A stretch of 64,000 nt of DNA from Morinoia aosen (GCA_030386875.1 CM059556.1:37550964-37614963); one strand, 5' to 3'. Numbered from the stretch's first letter, positions 46,046 through 60,050 are shown. Made by a program: numbers and translations. The notes: generated by a model not told the origin, from the sequence alone.

Positions 46046-47210
46046 GTGATCGATGTTACGGATTCCAAGAAATAAGCAGTACGCATACTCCTACCGTGTG
46101 CCTGAGGGCATAACAAACTTCATGCACGCCTCACGTTAGCCTTCGAAAGAAAGAAAAACTATCAGCAGCACCGCAGAATGCCTTTACAAAATAACTGACC
46201 AGCAGTAATATTAGACAAATAAATTTAGAAAAACTACATTAAAATTGTCCTCATCTACGCAGGCTTTAAAAACAAAGAACCAGTTCAGGTAGAACCGAGT
46301 CAAAATATATTCTGAAATATGGTTTGTTTCAATTTTTGAGGACAAAGTAATGATGGGAGAGGGAAAAGCGACGCGAGTTTCAAGGGAAAATATGCGATTG
46401 GATTGCACTGTTATCATGAATTCATCAGATGCAAAATGAGGTATGCAACAATCAAAATGAAGTATATGGATCAATTTTATACATCTTACATTCATGGAAA
46501 GTATATATTTATATGTAAATGACCCGTAACTTACGGAATTTTCGAAAAATTATCTTTTTATAAAGTTTTATAGGCTAGAAATCATTCGAGTATAAGTTAT
46601 GTGCGGACTAATTTTTTATTCATTGCTCTGTTACCACAACCACCATCACTAGAACCACCGCCACAGGCACTGGCATCAGGTTATCACCGACATCACAGTG
46701 AGGGAGGAACTGTCACTCGCCAGTGAACTCAGAAGAACATATTAGGGAAAAAGTTCAACACTTGACAAAATTAATCAAAAATTGTTCGTAGAAGTGTACT
46801 TGATATTTACGTAGAAGGTGAACAGTTAGCACCGCTTGTTTTACTTTCTTGAAATATGAAAGAAGACGTCGCGTTATAAATGTAAGGGAACGAAATTTTT
46901 CAAAATACTAGAGAGAGTAATACTTGAAACGAAAATGGTAAAACTTTAACTCAGTGTGAAGTGAAGTGAAGATGTAGTGTTATGTAGAGCCTATGAAGTG
47001 TTGATTAGAGTCGGATCCAACAGTACTTAATATAGAAGGCAAGGTAGCCATAAATGATTTCAAATCGTGCTCTCAATTTTTCTAGTACTTACTGCAATTC
47101 TAGACTTCATAGTCACATTTATCATTTCATTGCAACGTCTTACTAGGTTGAAAAGTTAAACATGTTTGCTTTCATCTAACGTGAGGGAATTTAGCAGTCG
47201 AAAGTACCAT
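46046..47210. other. Unique AT-rich stretch
   Basis: About 1.1 kb with no recognised gene or repeat. A short CCACCA/CCGCCA-like run is near 46640. Confidence 0.5.
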
Positions 47211-47439
47211 TTAACACGGTTAATGTGATGGGTTAAACTGAAGTTCAATATTCAACTCAAATTTAAAGTCAATTGTGGGAATCAACTTTGGAAATAGCAA
47301 GCATTAAACTGGATAGGGCCTTTATTTAGCTTTCATTGGGTATTAATACAAAATGAGTTAGTGACTGCATTTGGGTCAGCAGCAATACGAAGATCACCTA
47401 AGTGACCACCGGTGGGTCACTTCGCAGGAAATGTGTCAA
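47211..47439 (-). mobile_element. piggyBac-like MITE, copy 6
   Basis: Left TTAACACGG, subterminal GACCACCGGTGGGTCAC near the right end, right terminus decayed to TCAA. Interior TTTATTTAGCTTTCATT matches the family. Confidence 0.84.
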
Positions 47440-47734
47440 GAACAAACGATTGCGGAACCAAGATATAGTCTTCGCCGTCATAAGTTTTACGATACATTCC
47501 TCTGTTCATTTAACTATTCCACGTTCGATCACGGCAAAATGCAATAGAGGTCCTGAAATTCTGATGCTTTTTGTAGCTTCATAAATTGTAAATATTTATC
47601 TCAGCAATATATTTAGGGCATGTAAGCAACCATTCATCATAGAGTTGTTGAAAACGTGGTATGTAAGATGGCTTACTGAAATTTTGTTATGGACTCCTGT
47701 TGATATGATAGCATTGTACAATGTGTGACACAGC
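47440..47734. other. Unique AT-rich segment
   Basis: No gene was recognised. Confidence 0.5.
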
Positions 47735-48070
47735 TATGGTACTACCAGCACTGCAGCACGGTACTACCAGCACAGCAGCACGGCACTACCAGCACAGCAG
47801 CACGGCACTACCAGCACAGCAGCACGGCACTACCAGCACAGCAGCACGGCACTACCAGCACAGCAGCACGGCACTACCAGCACAGCAGCACGGCACTACC
47901 AGCACAGCAGCACGGCACTACCAGCACAGCAGCACGGCACTACCAGCACAGCAGCACGGCACTAACAGCACAGCAGCACGGTACTACCAGCACAGTAGCA
48001 CGGTACTACCAGCACAGCAGCACGGTACTACCAGCACAGTAGCACGGTACTACCAGCACTGCAGCACGGT
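47735..48070. repeat. 22-bp CAG-rich minisatellite, about 15 copies
   Basis: The unit is near CACTACCAGCACAGCAGCAC plus GG, with GGTACTACC variants at both edges. It lies 50 bp left of the second 24-bp array but has an unrelated unit. Confidence 0.93.
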
Positions 48071-48121
48071 ACTATATATGGCAGGCACACACGACACTTT
48101 ACTTGCTCAGTTACGTAACCC

Positions 48122-51045
<2,924 letters not shown>

Positions 51046-51194
51046 TGGGACTTGGAGTAGCAGGCAATTCAACCTTTGCGCGTGCTGCGGCCGGGATAAG
51101 ACGTTCTTGCGGCCATAAATCGCGGCTATATGCAGCCGCTGGCCGCACGCTGGCAGTCACTGCTGAGGCGCAGTTTGCGGCCTGGTTCCGGTTT
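51046..51194. other. CpG-rich unique segment
   Basis: GC-rich, with CGGCC and GCCGC clusters; it separates two arrays. No gene was recognised. Confidence 0.5.
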
Positions 51195-51361
51195 TGTTTG
51201 GTGCTATGATGTTACGGTAATGTCAACTTAGGCATGAAACTGCTTAGTGACTGTTTGATGCTATCAAGCTGAAGGGAGGGGTTAATATCAATTGTTTAAT
51301 ACTATGAAGTTGTGGTGATCCCAAATGCAATTTGGTTATGAAATCTTCTTAGTGACTTTGT

Positions 51362-51590
51362 TTAACACTTCGACTGCGACGTGCGCTACCGGTGGTACAC
51401 AGAGGTAATTTTCATTACGCTGCTGACCGACCAGTAGTTGCAAACACAATTTTCATAAATTCTTAATCAAAGCTAAACGAAAGCACGATCCAGTTCATGT
51501 TTAGCATTTTCAAAATAGTTTACTACAATCGACTTTAAATATCAGTTTGGCGTTGAACTTAATATTTAGTAGTCGCAGTCAAAGTGTTAA
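51362..51590 (+). mobile_element. piggyBac-like MITE, copy 7, within the 60-bp array
   Basis: 221 bp between TTAA duplications (51362-51365 and 51587-51590). Ends are CACTTCGACTGCGAC and, on the opposite strand, CACTTTGACTGCGAC, 15 bp with one mismatch. Subterminal CTACCGGTGGTACAC. Removing it with one TTAA restores the array junction ...TTTGTTTAATGCTATGAAG, and a sister unit at about 51293 reads TTGTTTAATACTATGAAG. This gives direct support for TTAA target duplication, the piggyBac signature. Confidence 0.93.
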
Positions 51591-51797
51591 TGCTATGAAG
51601 TTGGGGTAATATCAACTTAATTATAAAAACTACTCTGTGACTTTGTTCAATGCTTTGAAGATAGGGTAATACCAACTTAATTATAAAAACTACTCTGTGA
51701 CTTTGTTCAATGCTTTGAAGATGGGGTAATACCAACTTAATTATAAAAACTACTCTGTGACTTTGTTCAATGCTTTGAAGTTGGGGTAATATCAACC

Positions 51798-52612
51798 TGT
51801 GGTAGGTCTGGTAGTCGGGGTCGCGGAATTTATATAAACTGGGCTGCGCGACTCCCACTTCCACCAGCCTAGCCAACGTAAATCACGGGTGTAGCGCTCC
51901 TACCCTATTTTCAATGCACTCAAGGTTCCGTCTTAATCTACCAACCTATCTCGGGAGCATCCAAGGCTCGACTCAGCCAACAAATTCCAGAGACGTCCCA
52001 GGCTTCGGTACAGTCGCCGACCAATAGGTTTACCAAAACACACCTGAGCACCAGTTACGACCGTACTTCTTTTGACAACTTGCACCAGTTCCTGTTAATT
52101 TTCCGACCCAATCTCGTGGCGCTATTCTCAAACCGGCCTTCATAAAAACACCGAAATATGAAACTTACGTTTTATTGACATCCAACTGACAGGATATTGC
52201 ACTTTAAAACATACCACTTACGATAAAACCGGTCGGCATGACTATGCTACATGAAACTATACAATCCTGCTTTGTACATCGGCGACTATCTTACGGCGGA
52301 GTCATCTAGCACAGGACGTTAACCTTTATTAACTTGTCCATGCTCAGACTCACCATATCACGCACAATGTGGACACGGACGGAAAGTACACACGGATCAG
52401 TACAGAGCTAGTCACGCCGTCCTCTACAGGCTCCAAAACTCAACAACCTTAACAACCTATCTTCTGAAGCCTTCCACATGCTCTCGCTATTGCGCTTAAC
52501 AGGTCGATCATGGATGTTTCTCTCCAGGGTACACAGGAATCTCTCCTTAAGCACTTATAGCACAACGCAACTAACAATAATAAAAGATTCAAAATAGTAG
52601 CACACTACTATA
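51798..52612 (+). mobile_element. 815-bp insertion, possibly a solo LTR
   Basis: It starts TGTGGTAGG and ends ACACTACTATA, inside a unit of the 60-bp array. AACC flanks both sides (51794-51797 and 52613-52616), consistent with a 4-bp target duplication, and removing it restores a contiguous unit. A TATATAAACTGG box at 51830-51841 is followed by a GC-rich leader, as in LTR promoters. The end is not a canonical CA, and no internal gag or pol is present, so an LTR is only one reading; a decayed DNA element with short inverted ends (TGTGGTAG/TATAGTAG) is another. Confidence 0.55.
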
Positions 52613-52705
52613 AACCTAATAATAAAAACTACTCTGTGATTTTTTTTAATGCAATGAAGTTGGTGTAATATAAAATAAAATTTAATGATGCAAACCACTC
52701 TGTAA

Positions 52706-53539
52706 GGGGATGCTTCCACAGTTGCTACAGGCTGAATGATATTTGTGTTCATATTTAATTTGTAAGTGCATGGCCAGAAAAACATCTGGCGACTCTGGTA
52801 TGCACAGAGGCTGCAGGGCTTAAGGCTGAAGTGTTTCTTCTAACAAAAATATTCTGCTTCTTCAGTCAAGCATTATGTTCTGCAATAGTTTATAAGGAAT
52901 AACTAGATAATGGTTTATGGAATGGTCATAGTCATTCCACCAAAGTATTTTGCCTTTTTCAGATAAGAACTATGTTGCACAAGAGTTTATAACTATTGTT
53001 AATTCCTAGTTAATAGTTTATAGAATGTATATAAACGTTCCACGCACGACAATGCAAAGTGTCCTACGAAAAAAATAACATAGGTAGTAAAATTCAAGTA
53101 AAAATAATATAATTATGACTTTTTGCTACATTTTACTGTTTCAACCATTTTCTCCGTTGAACGCTTTTCAACAAATGCTAAACGTTTAATCAAATATTCA
53201 CAAAAATATTTACCTGAAACTACTTCACTAATGGATGCCAGAAACATATCTGCGTAGGGTAGTCAGACAATAAAATATACGCGCCACGAGTTAACTTTAG
53301 TTCAAATTAGCAGCATTATCTGTTCGCAGAACCTGCTACCAATATCTGGCATATAAAATGTGCCAATTATGTAAATCACACCAACTTAAATTTCTCATAA
53401 AACTTACATTAATATTCTCATAAAACACTCATACAAAAGTTGGCGAAGAAGCGGCATTGTTCATAAATAGTAGTCAATAACCGTAACGTACGACAGTATG
53501 CACCTATTATCAAACCTCCCCCACTTAACGTTGAGGCAT
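52706..53539. other. Unique AT-rich stretch
   Basis: No gene was recognised; it may include the lost 5' part of the transposase remnant that follows. Confidence 0.5.
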
Positions 53540-53990
53540 TCATTTGCCAGGAGACTGCGTTCGTTTGGGCCGGAATTTGCGGAAATGTCCACCTAATTGG
53601 ACCAGTGTTTTACAACAACAAATTAAATGGAGCTATGTATACATGAACTTTATCTATGGACATGCAATCTCAAAGATCGAAGATATTTATGCCGATTGAG
53701 TTAATAGAGTTTGGGTGGTACTGGATAGTGCACTGGCTCATCGGCTGATAGATGTAAGAACACGAGTGGGAGAAGTTTTTACTGACAGCTTAGTTGAATT
53801 AAATAAATAAATTGAGTGGCCTGCAAGATCTACAGATCTAACACCGTGGGATTATTTTCTATTGTTACACCTAAAAACTAAAGTATTTAATATTTTAGAC
53901 ACCATCAAAATACTGAAGAATTGAAATCAAGAGTCACTAACGAATTGAATGGGATAAAAATTATCGAATTATCAAACGATGTTGTTTCAT
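53540..53990 (+). pseudogene. Tc1/mariner/IS630-type transposase remnant
   Basis: One frame (from about 53548) reads FVWAGICGNVHLIGPVFYNN then KLNGAMY. This matches the W-G-I / I-G-P / N-G-x-Y region of DDE transposases of the mariner-Tc family found in insects. After a frameshift, 53715-53890 reads VVLDSALAHRLIDV, then an in-frame TAA, then IEWPARSTDLTPWDYF followed by LKTKVFN. This is the diagnostic IEWPARSPDLTP-D-F block just before the third catalytic acidic residue, with W in place of the usual L before that D. With a frameshift, a stop and no N-terminal DNA-binding domain, it is dead. Confidence 0.87.
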
Positions 53991-54129
53991 CGAGGCAATC
54001 AAGAGCTCAAAAGTGCAAGGAATAAAGGGGAAAATGGAAAATATTAGAGCTTAAAATATATTCACAATATTTTTAATGAAATGATTTGGTACATAGTCTA
54101 AGTCTAAGACTTAAACAAACAAACAAACA
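53991..54129. other. Transposon-flanking AT-rich DNA
   Basis: Probably the transposase 3' end or flank; it ends in an AAACAAACAAAC run that forms the tail of the SINE on the minus strand. Confidence 0.5.
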
Positions 54130-54404
54130 ACGGCATCTACGGATGCTTTTTTACAATTTCAAGCCTGATTCATATCACCTTGTACATTGGATTTTCAAAT
54201 GCCTTATATCTAACGCCAGGACGCCATGACGCTTTCCCCCGGTCAAGACCGGTACCCATTTCAGACACCTGGGTAGAGTGGGGTATTGTGCTTGGAATTT
54301 TTCCCCTGTACCCAACAGAGAAAATCGCCATCCAGTGCCGGGATTCGAGCCCTCGTTGCCCCGCACGGAGGAGGTCCTGAAACCACACGGCTATGACGAG
54401 CACG
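54130..54404 (-). mobile_element. tRNA-derived SINE, copy 2
   Basis: Same structure as 21484-21765: A box TAGCCGTGTGG, B box GGCTCGAATCC (one change from consensus), conserved body, terminal GCATCCGTAGATGC hairpin and a GTTT-type tail. Overlapping open frames on both strands are translated SINE. Slightly more decayed in the B box than copy 1. Confidence 0.9.
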
Positions 54405-54554
54405 TTGAACTGAAGATAAATTGTGGCGAGTACATTTTATTGATTGACTTTCCTGCACAAAGATGTTTACGGCAGCCTTCAGTAGCGTAACTACAGGTAA
54501 ATATTTCCGTGAGTACTTTATCGAAACCTATATTATTATTATTATTATGTAAGA

Positions 54555-54905
54555 AAGTTTTAGCCTCCCTTAACCACAACAAAGATGTTCTAAGAGAGGA
54601 AAGGAAGGTACCATTTAGTATGGAGTTGAGGGAACGCGGAATCTATGCACAAGGTGCACAGAAACAGTAAGCTAACAAAGAAGATCGTGAAACAAGAAAA
54701 AGTTGACGAAGAAAGTAGTAGGTGGTTAAAAACAGGACAGCAGGACAGCAATGAACCGAAAAAACATGGTCCGTAACAAAACAAAGACCTATTCTATTTC
54801 AACAAAAAGGAAACCTACCTAACCTTTAGCTCGGGCCCTCACATGGTCCCCCTGGGAGCGCTAATTCCCAGAGATACAATAGTTGTATCCCTCTGAGGGG
54901 ATCGA
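54555..54905 (-). repeat. Interspersed repeat family W, copy 4 (reversed)
   Basis: The best-preserved copy, in opposite orientation. Reading the minus strand: TTAGCGCTCCCAGGGGGACC, GTGAGGGCCCGAGCTAAAGG, TTAGGTAGGTTTCC, CGGTTCATTGCTGTCCTG, GCATAGATTCCGCGTTCCC and TTGTGGTTAAGGGAGGC. It gives the family length as about 345 bp. Confidence 0.83.
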
Positions 54906-55599
54906 AACCTATAACGTTTGATGGAAAGCGTTCAGCAAAAAAATAAACTGAACAATAAAAATGCAGCGAACGGTTTTCGAATTATATTATATCATTTTCA
55001 TTGCGCGTCCCGTTTTTCGTGGGACACTCTGTGTGTCACTCTTCTGGTATTGTAGTTACCTAAGGACCGTCATTTAAAAAATATTCAGTATGGAATTTAT
55101 TTACCATTTTACGCATCAAAATTATCAGGAATAAGCTGTTTTAATTTTTTGTTAAGAGCTTTTAATAAGAAAATTTATCAGTCGGCTAAATTTGAAAAAC
55201 TTGTGATAAACTAGCAAACTTCAGCAAAGATGACACAGAAACTGAAATAAAAGACAAGTAAGAAACGAAAAAGATAAGTGAAAATATTTAGTTCTATTAG
55301 AAAGTATTTGCAAAACGTTATCACAACCTCGCTGACGGTAAGAAAGTCAAATTAGTTGTAATTTGCAGACCGTATGTCATCGTGTGCAGGATTACATTAT
55401 GAATGAAGCAGTTCACATTGGTACGACAAAACGGTCCGCACAAATAGAGCAACTTTCATGAAGGACAGAAATGGTTACTACAATGTTCCTCAGAAATGGG
55501 TGCTGCTCTCGCAAACACAATGTAAGATGAAATTCAAAAGACGAATGAACCAATCTTTCGTAGGGGCAGCCAATCTTTCTTGATTAAAGAGGAAAGTTA
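54906..55599. other. Unique AT-rich stretch
   Basis: No gene or repeat was recognised. Confidence 0.5.
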
Positions 55600-56312
55600 A
55601 TTTTCTGAGGAGCAAGCCAATCTTTTTGGGGGACGAGGTAATCATTTGGGAGACAAGCCACTCTTTCCGGGGGGCAAGCCAATCTTTCGGGGAAAGGCCA
55701 ATCTTTTCGTGGGACAAGCCAATCTTTTCGGGGGTCAAGCAAATCTTTTCGGGGTTCAAGCCAATCTTTTCAGGGGTCAAGCCAATTTTTTCGGGGGACA
55801 AGCCAATCTTTTCGGGGGTCAAGCCAATCTTTTCAGGGGTCAAGCCAATCTTTTCGTGGGACAAGCAATCTTTTCGGGGGTCAAGCCAACCTTTTCGGGG
55901 GACAAGCCAATCTTTTCGGGGGGCAAGCCAATCTTTCCGTGGAACAAGCCAATCTTTTCGGGGAACAATCCAACCTTTTTTGGGGACAAGCCAATATTTT
56001 TGGGGAGGGAAGCCAATCTTTCCGGGGGTCAAGCCAATCTTTTCGTGGGACAAGCCAATCTTTTCGTGGGACAAGCCAAACTTTTCGGGGGTCAAGCCAA
56101 TCTTTTCGGGGGACAAGCCAATCTTTTCGGGGGTCAAGCCAATATTTTCGTGGGACAAGCCAATCTTTTCGGGGGACAAGCCCATCTTTTCGGGTGACAA
56201 GCCAATCTTTTCGGGGAACAATGCAACATTTTTTCGGGACAAGCCAATATTTTTGGGGAGGGAAGTCAATCTTTTCGGGGGACAAGCCAATCTTCCCTAG
56301 AAGGAAGCCAAT
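55600..56312. repeat. 21-bp G-run minisatellite, about 34 copies
   Basis: The unit is near AAGCCAATCTTTTCGGGGG plus AC or TC, so a run of 4-5 G recurs every 21 bp. A diverged composite (GGACAAGCCAATATTTTTGG, then GGAGGGAAG) occurs near 55982 and 56237, about 252 bp or twelve units apart, so a block of the array was duplicated. Open frames on both strands (up to 266 codons) follow from the multiple-of-3 unit. Confidence 0.94.
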
Positions 56313-56756
56313 ATTTCTAAAGGGCGGGTGCAATTTCCTTCAACGTAACGCTGAATTTCCTGCTCAGTAAGGTCAAGGTTTTTTCGCTTCTCTGCCCTTG
56401 AAAAGCCTTTATCTTACCAACACAGGTCGCACTGCGCCACAAATTTTCTGCTTTTACCGCATGTATTTATCCAGGCACATAACTCTGGGAATTTTGTAAA
56501 TTTTCTTGTGTAACTCTCAATTATACGTATTATATCGTTCCTTTGTTATTGCCTCATGTAGGGCAGGGATGCACACTTCTAACTATTGCATTCAATTATA
56601 CAACAAATCTGGAATAATGACTTGAAAATGTAAAATTGAAACATTAAATTAAGAATCATTAAGCACATCCATTATATAATTTATTTTCACAGGTAATAAT
56701 GCAAAAATGATGGAAAACAGTCAACGGTGACACACAGCACGATGACACGCACACGG
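56313..56756. other. Unique AT-rich stretch
   Basis: It lies between two unrelated 21-bp arrays; no gene was recognised. Confidence 0.5.
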
Positions 56757-57275
56757 CCGTGCGTTGCGCTAATGAGGCCATGCGTTGCGCTAATGAGGCC
56801 ATGCGTTGCGCTAATGAGGCCATGCGTTGCGCTAATGAGGCCGTGCGTTACACTAAGCAGGCCGTTCGTTGCGCTAATGAGCCGTGCGTTGCGATAATGA
56901 GGCCGTGCGTTGCGCCAATGAGGCCGTGCGTTGCACTAATGAGGCCGTGCGTTGCGCTGATGAGGCCGTGCGTTGCGCTAATGAGGCCGTGCGCTGTGCT
57001 AATGAGGCTGTGCACTACGCTAACGAGGCCGTGCGCTGCGCTAATGAGGCCGTGAGTTGCGCTAATGAGGCCGTGCTGCGCTAATGAGGCTATACGCTGC
57101 GCTAATGAGGCCGTGCGTAGCGCTAATAAGGCCGTGTGCTGCGCTAATGAGGCCGTGCGTAGCGCTAATGAGGCTATACGCTGCGCTAATGAGGCCGTGC
57201 GTAGCGCAATTGAGGCCGTGCGTTGCGCTAATGAGGCCGTGCTGCGCTAATGAGGCCGTGCGCGGTACTAATGCG
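56757..57275. repeat. 21-bp CpG-containing minisatellite, about 25 copies
   Basis: The unit is near GCGTTGCGCTAATGAGGCCG plus T, with GCGTAGCG, TACGCTGCG and short deleted forms (GCCGTGCTGCGC twice). The duplicated deletion variant near 57072 and 57237 suggests a block duplication of about 165 bp. Confidence 0.94.
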
Positions 57276-58325
57276 TTGCGTATGTACCGATCTTGGATGC
57301 AGCTTTTCTGAAAGTTAATTTAATCCTTTAAGCGAGATTTTCGAGTTTGTGCAGTTTTCATTAAAGATGTAAAATTATGTATCAGCTCCTGAACACGTTT
57401 TAGTTTACGCTTTTGGAGGGAAAATGTCAATTAAAAGATAAAAAAATGACTCAGATTAAAATATAGCAAAAAATTTTACGAAAATTCCCTAGAGATATAT
57501 AATAAAAAGTATGATAGGAAATGAGGCAGAAAATTTCCTTTTAAAGTAAGTGAGAGAACGCCAAAGGAATCACCCAACAAAAGATGTCATCTCACAAGTC
57601 TCCTAAGGAAGGTAACTTTCATCTAACTAACGGAGAAAATGTATTCAGCAATTACAATACAGTGAAAGTGAGAACTCAAATTCCCTTGTTTTAAATATAT
57701 TTGTTTTTGCCTAAGGAATGGTGAAAAAGTATATCACTTATTGTTACGCGAAGTTGAACGAGTAGTTCATCTCTCATAATGCTTCTCAACGAATCCCATG
57801 TAAAATTATTTTCCATCGCAATCGCATTGATCTTAGCATCGGGTAAGTGTGAATGTAATTTGTGGCCGCTCACACACAATATCCGAGCAATTCGTTTGAG
57901 AAATATACGAAGCTACGTCTTAAGATGTGCTCAGCCTCGTAAAACTTATGCTCCCACATGTACTCGCAATATGCTTGCAGTTGCGATGACAGCGATAGGG
58001 TAAACCTCTCTGGCTCCTTTAAGTAAGATAGTTACATCACCCAGGAACGCAACGGGACAAAAACTGCGAACGACTTGTCGAAAAGATATAAATAAATTTT
58101 GCCAGTACGTTTCCGAGTTTTATTACACAGGTATCTCGATTTAGGACCTAATTAGATAGGATCTGGTGTTCGGAGCTTTTGTTAATATTAGTTGCAAGAT
58201 AAGTGGCCTCTGCATCAGCTATTCTACGGAGAGAAGCCTTTGGTATCCTGAAGCAAACCCTACCCATAAATAAAAAAATCTCGATAGCAAAACCGGATCC
58301 TTGCTTTAAAGCGTCCTTGGGAAAA
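57276..58325. other. Unique AT-rich stretch
   Basis: No gene was recognised. An open frame at 57779-58003 begins with a hydrophobic segment and contains GTAAGTG early, but nothing supports a gene. Confidence 0.5.
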
Positions 58326-58554
58326 AACTCGACTGAGTCGTTGGTTGCGTTGTGAACCGCCGGTCTACTCTGAGGGAATTTTCATGATGCTGATCACTGA
58401 CTAGCAGTTTCTAACTCAATTTCCATAAATACTTAATCAAAGCTAAATGAAGGCCCGTGAATGTCAGCAATTTTCAAAATTACGCGCTACAATTGACTTT
58501 AAATTTGATTTGAAGTTTGAACTTCAGCCAAGCTCATCGCGGTCGAAGTGTTAA
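58326..58554 (+). mobile_element. piggyBac-like MITE, copy 8
   Basis: The left end is decayed; subterminal GAACCGCCGGTCTAC, interior AAATACTTAATCAAAGCTAA. The right end reads GCGGTCGAAGTG followed by TTAA (58551-58554). Confidence 0.83.
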
Positions 58555-58556
58555 AG

Positions 58557-58764
58557 CAAGGTTTCTCAACCTTTCTATTGTCGTGTACCCCCTTAGCTTA
58601 ATGGTGTATCTTCATGTACCCCCAGCACAGTTAAAGACTAAAGAAACTATAAAAATACACTGAATGATTAATAATAATACATATTTATACGGTTTTATGT
58701 TAATATATACTGTGCATTTTGACATATGAAGTAAGCTAAATGTACCCCCGGGTGAGAAGCCCTG
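58557..58764 (+). mobile_element. hAT-like MITE, 208 bp
   Basis: Ends CAAGGTTTCTCAACC and, on the opposite strand, CAGGGCTTCTCACCC, an imperfect terminal inverted repeat. GTACCCCC lies just inside each end. It is flanked by TGTTAAAG (58549-58556) and TGTTGAAG (58765-58772), an 8-bp target duplication with one later change. CA-G-start ends and an 8-bp duplication are hAT superfamily hallmarks. Its left target copy overlaps the terminal GTG-TTAA of the neighbouring piggyBac-like MITE. Confidence 0.88.
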
Positions 58765-58772
58765 TGTTGAAG

Positions 58773-59165
58773 TGTCGTGCATGAGTTTGGTTTGGGGGAA
58801 TTTTGGCGCCTGTTGGCAGGCGCTTACGTCCGAGCTCCCAGCACCAGCGTCATGGCTGCTAACTCACTTACAAAGCCTGGAGCCAGATTTAAATGCAATT
58901 CGAGTCTCTGCGGTGAGACGACCTGCATCGGAAGGTGCTTTGACGACTTGGCTAAGCTACATGATGTCCTTGGGAACCAAAATCTTCGAGTATAAGCGTT
59001 ATTCGAATTTACTTGATTTGTGATGATTCTAGAAACCCAAATCCCTAAATTTTAGCTTTTTCAAACTCTTCTGGTTTACATTTTGTTTAGAAAAATCAGC
59101 TTGTAATGCAGCCAAACTAACAGAGGCACTTACATTGTCGGGTGCATCAGTACAACGTCGTATAA
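58773..59165. other. Unique stretch
   Basis: A GC-richer part at 58790-58940 contains two overlapping short frames (58772-59023 and 58777-58995). No domain, promoter or splice context supports either. Confidence 0.45.
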
Positions 59166-59330
59166 AAATCCGGCTCCAGGAAACGATCGGTGCTGCTGTG
59201 GCGTGGGTCTACCTCGCTATGGCACGGAATATACCTCTAGCTAGTATTATAGAGTGAGTTTCATCACACTATAGCATGAGATCTACCTCTAACTAGTACT
59301 ATAGCGTGAGGTTAGGCTTATTTCCGTACA
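59166..59330. repeat. Diverged relative of the 59517 inverted-repeat end
   Basis: CGATCGGTGCTGCTGTGGCG and TGGGTCTACC resemble the end at 61456 (GATCGTTCGGTGCTGCTACA, GCGTGAGGTCTACC). A second block (TATAGCATGAGATCTACCTC, then TATAGCGTGAGG) repeats part of it. It may be an older copy of the same element end. Confidence 0.6.
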
Positions 59331-59333
59331 TTT

Positions 59334-59491
59334 AAGTAGTCACAAATACAATTTTCATAAATACTTAATTAAAGCTAAATGAGGGCATGATCCAGTTAAT
59401 GATTGCTGTTATCAAAACATCTTATTGCAATTAACTTTAAATTGAGTTGAACATTGAACTTCCATTTTAGCAGTTACTCTCAAAGTGTTAA
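59334..59491 (+). mobile_element. piggyBac-like MITE, copy 9 (left-truncated)
   Basis: It lacks the left TIR and ACCGGTGG block. It keeps AATTTTCATAAATACTTAAT, the AAAGCTAAATGAGGGCATGA block and the right end CTCTCAAAGTG followed by TTAA (59488-59491). Confidence 0.8.
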
Positions 59492-59704
59492 TTTAGCCAT
59501 AAATAAATAATTTGTTCATCTCAACCTACACCTGGGTAGGCGATGTGTGGCGGTAGACCTCACGCTGTAACTAGCAGCACGGAACGATCTCAGGCATGCG
59601 TTGGCAGCAGTGGGCGCGGCAGGTTACTTACATTCTTACAGGCTGCTCGGAAATTTGATTCGCGCATTTATATTGCATTTCATACGTATTTTTTAACGGC
59701 ATAC

Positions 59705-60050
59705 AGGTTCCAGGTGACCACTCCCTGGGGGTAAACGCAAGGTCCTGAGCTGAAGGTTAGGTCGGACTTTCTTCTGTCCAAATTGAACAAATTTTTGTTT
59801 TATTACGAGTTATCTTTTTTCGGTTTACTGCTGTCTTGTTTTTCAACACCTAATAATTTCTACTACAACTTATACCTTGTTTCACAACCTTCTTTCTCAA
59901 CTTACTGATTCTATGCGCAGGGGTCTTGCGTGGGAATCCATCTTGTGTATGGTAGATTCCGCGTTCCCTTAACTCCATGCTAAATCCTTCATCTTTTCTG
60001 AGCCAATTTGTTGCAGTTAGAGAGGCTCAAACTAACTTAGCTAATCTAAA
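59705..60050 (+). repeat. Interspersed repeat family W, copy 5
   Basis: CTCCCTGGGGGTAA, GTCCTGAGCTGAAGGTTAGG, CGGTTTACTGCTGTCTTG, TCTCAACTTACTGATTCTAT, GATTCCGCGTTCCC and GAGAGGCTCAAACTAAC, in family order. Confidence 0.78.

Larger units (their letters stand above)
51195..52705. repeat. 60-bp tandem array interrupted by two insertions
   Basis: The unit begins TGCTTTGAAGATGGGGTAAT and includes ACCAACTTAATTATAAAAAC and TACTCTGTGACTTTGTTCAA. Regular copies lie at 51591-51797 and diverged ones at 51195-51361 and 52617-52705. The array is split at 51362 by a piggyBac-like MITE and at 51798 by an 815-bp element. In both cases unit sequence continues on the far side. Confidence 0.9.
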
